NCBI GenBank assembly: GCA_937975725.1
Contig: CALJUL010000025.1
Location: 1 to 64,000 of the forward strand
Reading direction: 5' to 3'
From: an uncultured Pseudoxanthomonas sp.
Lineage (GTDB): Bacteria; Pseudomonadota; Gammaproteobacteria; Xanthomonadales; Xanthomonadaceae
DNA: 64,000 nucleotides
This document shows, one piece after another, positions 58,438 to 64,000 of this stretch. Positions within the stretch are counted from its first letter, which is position 1, and every line of letters begins with the position of its first letter. Position numbers and translations under genes: made by a program. A model generated the notes under the pieces. The model had not been told where the DNA came from and searched no databases. It worked only from the letters and a program-made list of their open reading frames with translations.

Positions 58438-59187
58438 ATGATCGCCGCACGCCTCGCCTTCGCCCTGCTTGCGCCGCTGGCGATGGCCGCCGCGCCGCCG
58501 GCGCCGCCGCCGATGCCGGATGCCAGCAGCGGGGGCCGCATCCTCGTCTTCAGCAGGACCGCCGGCTGGCGGCACGATTCCATTCCGGTCGCCGTCGCCA
58601 CGTTGCGGTCGCTGGCCGGCGAGGCCGGGCTGGCCGTGGACCACACCGAGGACGCCGGCGCGTTCTCGCCGGGCAACCTGGCGCGCTACCGCGCGGTGGT
58701 GTTCGCCAACACCACCGGCGACCTGCTGGACGCCGCGCAGCAGGCGGCGATGGAAGACTTCGTCCGCAGCGGCGGCGGATTCGTCGGCGTGCACGCGGCG
58801 GCCGACACCGAATACGACTGGCCCTGGTACGGCGCCCTGGTCGGCGCGTATTTCCACAGCCACCCGCCCGGCCTGCAGGCCACCCGCGTGCGGCCCGAGC
58901 GCGACGGCCGGGCCGCCGGCGATCCGTGGCCGGTCACCGACGAGCTGTACAACTACCGGCACAACCCGCGCGGCCGCGTGCAAGTGATCGCCACCGTGGA
59001 CGAGCGCGACTACGCCGGCGGCACGATGGGCGAGGACCACCCGATCGTCTGGTGCCATCCACACGACGGCGGGCGCGCCTGGTACACCGGGCTGGGCCAC
59101 GATGCGTCGGTCTACGCCGACGCGCGCTTCGCCGCGCACCTGGCGCGCGGCCTGCGCTACACGGCGCGGTTGTCGGACGACTGCTGA
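58438..59187 (+). CDS. ThuA-like exported protein
   Basis: A 249-residue protein. A signal (IAARLAFALLAPLAMAAAPP) precedes a ThuA/class-I-glutamine-amidotransferase-like domain: GGRILVFSRTAGWRHDSIPV, AVVFANTTGDLLDAAQQAAM, FVRSGGGFVGVHAAADTEYD, WPVTDELYNYRHNP and GGRAWYTGLGHDASVYADAR. ThuA proteins act in sugar (trehalose-type) metabolism in rhizobia; periplasmic members may bind or change sugars. The catalytic Cys of amidotransferases is absent (VHAAAD). It is divergent from hutU and followed by hairpins. Confidence 0.88.
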   Translation: MIAARLAFALLAPLAMAAAPPAPPPMPDASSGGRILVFSRTAGWRHDSIPVAVATLRSLAGEAGLAVDHTEDAGAFSPGNLARYRAVVFANTTGDLLDAAQQAAMEDFVRSGGGFVGVHAAADTEYDWPWYGALVGAYFHSHPPGLQATRVRPERDGRAAGDPWPVTDELYNYRHNPRGRVQVIATVDERDYAGGTMGEDHPIVWCHPHDGGRAWYTGLGHDASVYADARFAAHLARGLRYTARLSDDC

Positions 59188-59228
59188 GAGCCTCGTCCGT
59201 TTCCGTCCCCTGCATGCAGAAACAGAAC

Positions 59229-59298
59229 GCCCCGCCGAAGCGGGGCGCCGGTCGCCGGAGACTGCGAAAGACCGCGCGCCCTGCAAAGGCGCGCGGTC
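59229..59298 (+). terminator. Two hairpins after the ThuA-like gene
   Basis: gccccgc-cgaa-gcggggc (about 59229-59246) and gaccgcgcgcc-ctgcaaa-ggcgcgcggtc (59270-59298) are strong stems. Neither has a clear T-tract, so they may end transcription poorly or protect RNA ends. They lie between convergent genes. Confidence 0.5.
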
Positions 59299-59310
59299 TG
59301 CGATCCGCGA

Positions 59311-59658
59311 TCAGTTCACCGCCGAATCCAGCGTGCGCAAGGCGTCGTACACGTTGGTCTGGCCGGTGCGCTCGATGTCCTCGCGGCTGTAGGCGCGCCC
59401 GGGCTGCGCGATGCAGCGCGACTTGCCGTCGCGCTTGGCGATGCGGCTGCCGGTGGCGCGCAGGCAGTGGGCGTCGGTGGGGTGCGTCGCCGCGGTCGGG
59501 TTTTCGTCGGCCTGTGCGGCCTGTGCGGTAGCGTCAGTGGTAGTGGCGTTCGCCGGACCATCGGCGGCGTCTGCAGTCGCCGACGTGGAGACCGGCGGTT
59601 GGGCTTGCGCGGCGACGGCCAGGCCGGCGGTGAGGGCGATGAGGAGTAGGCGTTTCAT
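59311..59658 (-). CDS. Small exported protein with a TonB-plug-like tail
   Basis: A 115-residue protein. A signal (KRLLLIALTAGLAVAAQAQ) is followed by an Ala/Thr/Asp-rich linker (to about 60), then HCLRATGSRIAKRDGKSRCI with two Cys and YSREDIERTGQTNVYDALRT. The last part resembles the start of TonB-receptor plug domains (VxxREDIExTGxxxVxDALR), yet no barrel follows and the stop is genuine. It may be a small periplasmic protein derived from such a domain. Function is unknown. The ATG at 59658 follows ggaaagg further upstream. Confidence 0.65.
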   Translation of the reverse strand: MKRLLLIALTAGLAVAAQAQPPVSTSATADAADGPANATTTDATAQAAQADENPTAATHPTDAHCLRATGSRIAKRDGKSRCIAQPGRAYSREDIERTGQTNVYDALRTLDSAVN

Positions 59659-59760
59659 GGGTTTCGGCTCCCAACGGGAAAGGAACCCGACTTTTGTACG
59701 CCACCCAGCCTGTGCCGGAGCGGAACGCGGCCGCGGCGGTTCAGGCGCGCCTCAGCGCGT

Positions 59761-60282
59761 TCAGCCGGGACAGGTCTCGCGCCGGCCTTCGCGGAAGCGG
59801 CGCACCGCCTCGGCATCGGCCTTCTGCGGCGCGATGCCGTCGTCGAAGATCACCCGCCACACGCCGTCGTCGCCGCGTTGCCAGACCGAGCCGAAACGGC
59901 CGAGCCGGGTCTCGCCGGTCTTCGGGTCCTCGTACAGCGCCGGGCCGCTGGAATAGGCCGTACGGCCGTCGCCGCCCAGGGTGACCACGGCCGGATACCA
60001 GCTCAGCCCCAGGGCGGTACCGTCGATCAGGCCCGTCCATTCGGCGACGATGGCCTCGCGCCCGCGCGTGGGATTGCGGTTGACGCCGAACGCGGCATCC
60101 GGGTGCAGGTGCTCGGCAAACGCGCGCGCATCGTGCTCGGCCACCGAGCGGGCGAAGCTCAGTTCGCGCTGCCACACCGCGCATTCGGCCTCGGCCACGG
60201 CCTGCGGCGGCGATGCAGCGGCAGCGGGACCGGCGGCCAGCGCCAGGACCAGCCAGGCCGGGAACAGGACACGTCCTGTCAT
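59761..60282 (-). CDS. SnoaL/DUF4440-like exported protein
   Basis: A 173-residue protein. A signal (LFPAWLVLALAAGPAAAASP) is followed by an NTF2-like fold: ELSFARSVAEHDARAFAEHL then HPDAAFGVNRNPTRGREAIV, AEWTGLIDG, SGPALYEDPKTGETRLGRFG and SVWQRGDDGVWRVIFDDG. This is the DUF4440 pattern. The ATG at 60282 has a very good ggagg 7 bases upstream, which decides the start over the earlier in-frame ATG. Active sites of the fold vary, so activity is unknown. It is divergent from the NPP-like gene. Confidence 0.88.
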   Translation of the reverse strand: MTGRVLFPAWLVLALAAGPAAAASPPQAVAEAECAVWQRELSFARSVAEHDARAFAEHLHPDAAFGVNRNPTRGREAIVAEWTGLIDGTALGLSWYPAVVTLGGDGRTAYSSGPALYEDPKTGETRLGRFGSVWQRGDDGVWRVIFDDGIAPQKADAEAVRRFREGRRETCPG

Positions 60283-60339
60283 GCGGATTCCTCCGGAGTC
60301 TGCCAAGATTCGGCCGATTCAAGCCTTTTCCGGTATCGC

Positions 60340-61605
60340 ATGCGCCTGCCATTGGTCAGGGTGACGATGCTGGCCGCCTTGGCCTGGGCGACCGGTTGCA
60401 GCCACCTCCCCGCTCCGTCCGCTCCCGCTCCTTCCCGCCCCACCGGCGTCGTGCTGATCTCCATCGACGGCCTGCCCGCGCATGCGCTCGGGCGCGGCGA
60501 CACGCCCCACCTGGACCGCCTGGCCGGCGAAGGCGTGCGCGCGGCCTGGATGAATCCGTCCTACCCGGTGCTGACGTTCCCCAACCACTTCACCCTGGTC
60601 ACCGGCCTGCGGCCCGACCGCCACGGCATCATCCACAACAGCATGCGCGACGAGACCATGGGCGGCTTCAGGGTGGCCGACAAGGCCGCGGGCGCGGACG
60701 CGCGCTGGTGGCAGGGCGAACCGATCTGGAACACCGCCGAGAAGGCCGGCCTGCGCACCGCCATCTGGGCCTGGCCCGGCAACGCGGCGCCCATCGACGG
60801 CCGCCGCCCGAGCCGCTGGGTGCCGTATTCGCCGGAAATCGGCGCGGCCGAGCGCGCCGACCAGGTGGCGGCATGGATGACCGAACCGGCGCGGACGCGC
60901 CCGCGGCTGGCCGCGCTGTATTTCGAACAGGTCGACACCACTGGCCATCACGAGGGCCCCGACGCGCCGCAGACGCATGCGGCGATCCGCGAAGTGGACG
61001 CCGCCGTCGGCCGCATCCTGGACGCACTGGAGGCCCACGGCCTGCGCGGCGACACCGACGTGATCGTGGTGTCCGACCACGGCATGGCGCCGGTCGAGCC
61101 GCACCAGTACATCGCCATCGAGGACATGGCGGCCTACGAGCAGGCCGAAGCGGTCAGCACCGGCCAGGTGATCGGTTTCAACCCGCGCCCCGGCCACGAG
61201 GATGCCGCCGCCCGCCGGCTGCTCGGCCGCCACGACCATTACGAATGCTGGCGCAAGCAGGACCTGCCCGCGCGCTGGCATTACGGCACGCATCCGCGCG
61301 TACCGCGCATCGTCTGCCAGTTCGACGAAGGCTGGAACGCGCTGCCCGCCTCGGTCATGCGGCGCGAGCCGGCGGAGCAGCGCAACCGCGGCTCGCACGG
61401 CTACGACCCGGCGCTGCCGTCGATGCGCGCGGTGTTCATCGCCGCCGGCCCGCACTTCCGCCGCGGCGCGACGCTGCCCGCCTTCGACAACGTCGACGTC
61501 TACCCGCTGCTGGCGCACCTGCTGGACGTGCGGCCCGCGGCGAACGACGGCACCGAGGCCACGTTCCTGCCGGTGCTGCAACCGCGGGCGGACGCCGCGC
61601 ATTGA
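60340..61605 (+). CDS. NPP-type nucleotide pyrophosphatase/phosphodiesterase, lipoprotein-like
   Basis: A 421-residue member of the alkaline phosphatase superfamily. The N-terminus is a hydrophobic signal ending ATGC (near residue 20), possibly a lipobox. VVLISIDGLPAHALGRGDTP supplies the first Asp. The nucleophile is Thr79 in PVLTFPNHFTLVTGL. Other metal ligands are in QVDTTGHHEGPD, VVSDHGMAPV and NRGSHGYDP. A similar xanthomonad enzyme (Xanthomonas NPP) hydrolyses nucleotide diesters. The ATG at 60340 follows no strong ribosome site. The next gene lies 49 bases on. Confidence 0.92.
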   Translation: MRLPLVRVTMLAALAWATGCSHLPAPSAPAPSRPTGVVLISIDGLPAHALGRGDTPHLDRLAGEGVRAAWMNPSYPVLTFPNHFTLVTGLRPDRHGIIHNSMRDETMGGFRVADKAAGADARWWQGEPIWNTAEKAGLRTAIWAWPGNAAPIDGRRPSRWVPYSPEIGAAERADQVAAWMTEPARTRPRLAALYFEQVDTTGHHEGPDAPQTHAAIREVDAAVGRILDALEAHGLRGDTDVIVVSDHGMAPVEPHQYIAIEDMAAYEQAEAVSTGQVIGFNPRPGHEDAAARRLLGRHDHYECWRKQDLPARWHYGTHPRVPRIVCQFDEGWNALPASVMRREPAEQRNRGSHGYDPALPSMRAVFIAAGPHFRRGATLPAFDNVDVYPLLAHLLDVRPAANDGTEATFLPVLQPRADAAH

Positions 61606-61654
61606 TGTCCGGAAACGGGGAGTCCGGCCCGGCGCGCGGTGCTAGCCTGCGCGC

Positions 61655-63172
61655 ATGGTCGCTTCCGCCGCCCCCGCCCTGCCCGATCCGCACGTCTGCG
61701 AACAGGCGCGGCTGAGCCGCGACGCGCGCTTCGACGGGCTGTTCTTCACCGCCGTCACCAGCACCGGCATCTACTGCCGGCCGGTGTGCCCGGCGCCGCC
61801 GCCGAAGCCGCGCAACATCGTCTACTACCGCCACGCCGCCGCGGCCGAGGCCGCCGGCTTCCGCCCCTGCCTGCGCTGCCGCCCGGAACTGGCGCCGGGC
61901 GACGGCACGTGGCGGCGCGGCGACGAAGTGGTGGCACGCGCGCTCAAGCTGATCGACCAGGGCGCGCTGGCCGAAGCGCCGCTGTCCGCGCTGGCCGGCA
62001 AGGTGGGACTGGGCGAACGCCAGTTGCGCCGACTGTTCACCGAACGCCTGGGCGCGACCCCGGTGGAAGTGCACGGCACGCGCCGGCTGCTGTTCGCCAA
62101 GCAACTGCTCACCGAGACCGCGCTGCCGATCACCCAGGTGGCGCTGGCGGCCGGCTTCGGCAGCCTGACCCGCTTCAACACCGCCTTCCGCGAGGAATAC
62201 CGGATGGCGCCGCGCCAACTGCGCAAGCGCGACGCGCCGCCGGCGCACGGCACGATGACCCTGCGCCTGGGCTACCGGCCGCCGTACGACTTCGGCGCGA
62301 TGCTGGATTTCCTGCGCGGTCGCGCGCTGCCCGGCGTGGAGGCGGTGGACGAACGCAGCTATGCGCGCGTGATCGGCACGGCCGACGCGCCGGGCTGGCT
62401 GCGCGTCAGCGCATGGAGCGCGTCGCCGGACGACCACGCGCTGCGGCTGGAACTGCACGGCGCCGCGCCGGCGGAACTGCTGGGCATCGTCGGCCGCCTG
62501 CGCCGCATGTTCGACCTGGATGCCGACCCGCATGCCATCGCCCAGGCGCTGGGCGTGGACGCACGGCTGCGGCCGCTGCTGGAGCGGCGCCCCGGCCTGC
62601 GCCTGCCCAGCGGCTGGGACGGTTTCGAGATCGCGGTGCGCGCGGTGATCGGCCAGCAGGTCAGCGTAGCCGCCGCGCGCACCCTGACCGCGCGGCTGGC
62701 GCAGCGCCACGGCACGCCGCTGGCCGCGCCGTTCGGCGATGGCCTGACCCACGTGTTCCCGACGCCGGACATCCTGGCCGGTGTGGACCTGACCGAAGTC
62801 GGATTGACCCGCGCGCGCGCCGACACCGTGCGCGGGCTGTCGCGCGCCCTGCTGGATGGCCGCGTGGACTTCCGCCCGGAACGCACGCTGGAGGATTTCG
62901 CCGCGCGCTGGGTGGCGCTGCCCGGCATCGGTCCGTGGACCGCGCACTACATGGCGCTGCGCGCGCTGGGCCATCCGGACGCTTTTCCCGCCGACGACCT
63001 GGTATTGCAGAAAGCCGTGCCGACCGATGGCACCCGCATGACCGCACGCGCCCTGTCCGCACGCGCCGAAGCCTGGCGCCCCTGGCGCGCCTACGCCGTG
63101 ATCCAGCTCTGGCGCGACAGCATGGGCAAGCCGCACCCCCCACAGCCGCGCCGCAACCTGGCCCCATCATGA
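61655..63172 (+). CDS. alkA: Ada-AlkA fusion: methylphosphotriester sensor and 3-methyladenine glycosylase
   Basis: A 505-residue DNA-repair protein. The N-terminal Ada zinc domain has Cys41, Cys45, Cys72 and Cys75 (IYCRPVCPAP, FRPCLRCRPE); Cys41 would be the methyl acceptor. An AraC-type helix-turn-helix follows (about 90-195): PLSALAGKVGLGERQLRRLF, PITQVALAAGFGSLTRFNTA. The AlkA domain is in the C-terminal half: QALGVDARLRPLLERRPGLR, AVIGQQVSVAAARTLTARLA, LPGIGPWTAHYMALRALGHP and FPADDL with the catalytic Asp at 447-448. It removes alkylated bases and may control its own expression. The ogt gene nearby completes the repair set. Confidence 0.95.
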   Translation: MVASAAPALPDPHVCEQARLSRDARFDGLFFTAVTSTGIYCRPVCPAPPPKPRNIVYYRHAAAAEAAGFRPCLRCRPELAPGDGTWRRGDEVVARALKLIDQGALAEAPLSALAGKVGLGERQLRRLFTERLGATPVEVHGTRRLLFAKQLLTETALPITQVALAAGFGSLTRFNTAFREEYRMAPRQLRKRDAPPAHGTMTLRLGYRPPYDFGAMLDFLRGRALPGVEAVDERSYARVIGTADAPGWLRVSAWSASPDDHALRLELHGAAPAELLGIVGRLRRMFDLDADPHAIAQALGVDARLRPLLERRPGLRLPSGWDGFEIAVRAVIGQQVSVAAARTLTARLAQRHGTPLAAPFGDGLTHVFPTPDILAGVDLTEVGLTRARADTVRGLSRALLDGRVDFRPERTLEDFAARWVALPGIGPWTAHYMALRALGHPDAFPADDLVLQKAVPTDGTRMTARALSARAEAWRPWRAYAVIQLWRDSMGKPHPPQPRRNLAPS

Positions 63173-63451
63173 ACCCACTGTAGGAGCGACATAAGTCGCG
63201 ACCGCTTTGCCAACCATCACCGTCGCCTCCATTGCCACCACGCCACACCGCATCCGCATGACGAACACCCGCACACACAGGCACGGCCCCCGCATCGGGC
63301 AATCGTCCATGGCCGGACACACCCGCGATGCAGGCCTCGTCCGGCCCTGCGTCCCCACGCGTTCCACAACGGACGACGCCGCGTTTCCCATCAGCATCGA
63401 AGACACGGCCCCGCACTCCCACCACCGGCCCGGCAGCACGGGAAACACGCG
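63173..63451. repeat. 279-base gap with a taggagcgac-type hairpin
   Basis: ctgtaggagcgacataagtc followed by gcgaccg lies at 63178-63204, six bases after the alkA stop. The rest of the gap shows no supported gene; frames crossing it have no start signals. Confidence 0.7.
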
Positions 63452-63949
63452 ATGATCCTCTACCGCCACCACGACAGTCCCGTCGGCACGCTGACGCTGG
63501 CCGCCGACGACACTGGCCTGGTCGCCATCGAATTCCCGAGCAACCGCCATCCGGCGCAGCGCGACGACTGGCGCGCGGGCGAGCACCGCTGGCTCGACGC
63601 CGCCGCCGCGCAACTGGACGACTACTTCGCCGGCCGGCGCCGGACGTTCGAACTGCCGCTGTCGCCGCGCGGCACCGACTTCCAGCGCAGCGTGTGGACC
63701 GCGCTGGCCGGCATCCCCTACGGGCAGACGATCAGCTACGCACAACTGGCGCAGCGCGTGGGCAAGCCCACCGCGATGCGCGCGGTCGGCGCGGCCAATG
63801 GCCGCAACCCGCTGCCCATCGTGCTGCCCTGCCACCGCGTGATCGGCGCCGACGGCTCGCTGACCGGCTTCGGCGGCGGCCTGCCGACCAAGGAATTCCT
63901 GCTGCGGCTGGAAGGCGCGTTGCCGGAGGCCGGCGACCTGTTCGGCTGA
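63452..63949 (+). CDS. ogt: O6-alkylguanine-DNA alkyltransferase (Ogt type)
   Basis: A 165-residue suicide repair protein. The N-terminal ribonuclease-like part is ILYRHHDSPVGTLTLAADDT. The alkyltransferase domain is GTDFQRSVWTALAGIPYGQT with the DNA-binding helix ISYAQLAQRVGKPTAMRAVG and AANGRNPLPIVLPCHRVIGA. Cys127 in PCHRV accepts the alkyl group. It transfers methyl or larger groups from O6-guanine to itself. The length is normal. It is downstream of the Ada-AlkA fusion and likely belongs to the same alkylation defence. Confidence 0.94.
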   Translation: MILYRHHDSPVGTLTLAADDTGLVAIEFPSNRHPAQRDDWRAGEHRWLDAAAAQLDDYFAGRRRTFELPLSPRGTDFQRSVWTALAGIPYGQTISYAQLAQRVGKPTAMRAVGAANGRNPLPIVLPCHRVIGADGSLTGFGGGLPTKEFLLRLEGALPEAGDLFG

Positions 63950-64000
63950 GCCGCATCGGGGCGTGCGCCGGCGATTGGGCAAGTCATTCAATTTCCAGCA

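Noticed and set aside
1..64000. CRISPR arrays, tRNA or rRNA genes, insertion sequences and prophage genes
   Set aside because: No regularly spaced direct repeats, cloverleaf sequences, ribosomal RNA blocks, transposases or integrases could be seen on either strand.

Overview
The window is high-GC, gene-dense chromosomal DNA. Its protein families (RraA, DUF1615, DUF1176, HemJ-like, an intracellular PHB depolymerase, many c-di-GMP proteins, an RluF-like synthase) and its hairpin repeats of the 'taggagcgac...gtcgcgacc' type point to a gammaproteobacterium of the Xanthomonadaceae/Lysobacteraceae (Lysobacter, Luteimonas or Pseudoxanthomonas-like). The genus cannot be settled by eye. I see no rRNA, tRNA, CRISPR array, transposase or phage gene.

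Layout. 1-9.6 kb: the 3' end of an unknown gene with a 116-bp tandem duplication, a YbdK-type ligase, a tight minus-strand run (DUF418, amino-acid oxidoreductase, glutathione reductase, HutG, EamA exporter), slyD, and two paralogous NlpC/P60 hydrolases. 9.6-12.7 kb: a dicarboxylate symporter and a PhoA-family phosphatase lipoprotein. 12.7-18.4 kb: a bacteriocin/microcin-like secretion island. It has a peptidase-containing ABC transporter, an HlyD-type adaptor, three small peptides with double-glycine leaders, a related small membrane protein, an exported protein of unknown function and a divergent XRE regulator. Two of the peptide genes share a near-identical structured 5' leader. One of them, 53 codons at 16132-16293, is short and overlaps the next gene, so it is easily missed. 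18.5-36 kb: housekeeping and transport genes (HemJ-like, methyltransferase, PhaZ, PadR/sensor pair, periplasmic cyclophilin, EamA/LysR pair, DUF885 lipoprotein, RraA, MFS) and a VOC gene broken by one TAG codon.

36-51 kb: stress and signalling. A universal stress protein has an FNR/Anr-like box upstream. Also here are RluF, three GGDEF/EAL-type c-di-GMP proteins with different states of their catalytic motifs, a DEAD-box helicase carrying an inverted hairpin repeat inside its reading frame, an ECF sigma factor with a membrane partner, a ClpP-like periplasmic lipoprotein and an OmpA-type lipoprotein. 51-64 kb: SpoIIAA-like, GNAT and DUF1615 proteins, a tandem DUF1428 fusion, an Lrp regulator divergent from an EamA exporter with a 9-bp inverted repeat between them, urocanate hydratase, ThuA-like and NPP-type proteins, and an alkylation-repair pair (Ada-AlkA fusion and Ogt).

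The most interesting system is the peptide-export island at 12.7-18.4 kb. Transporter, adaptor, regulator, several candidate cargo peptides and a conserved leader element form one self-contained unit, lacking only a TolC-type outer-membrane channel. Its peptide-coding part is visibly richer in A and T than the flanking genes.
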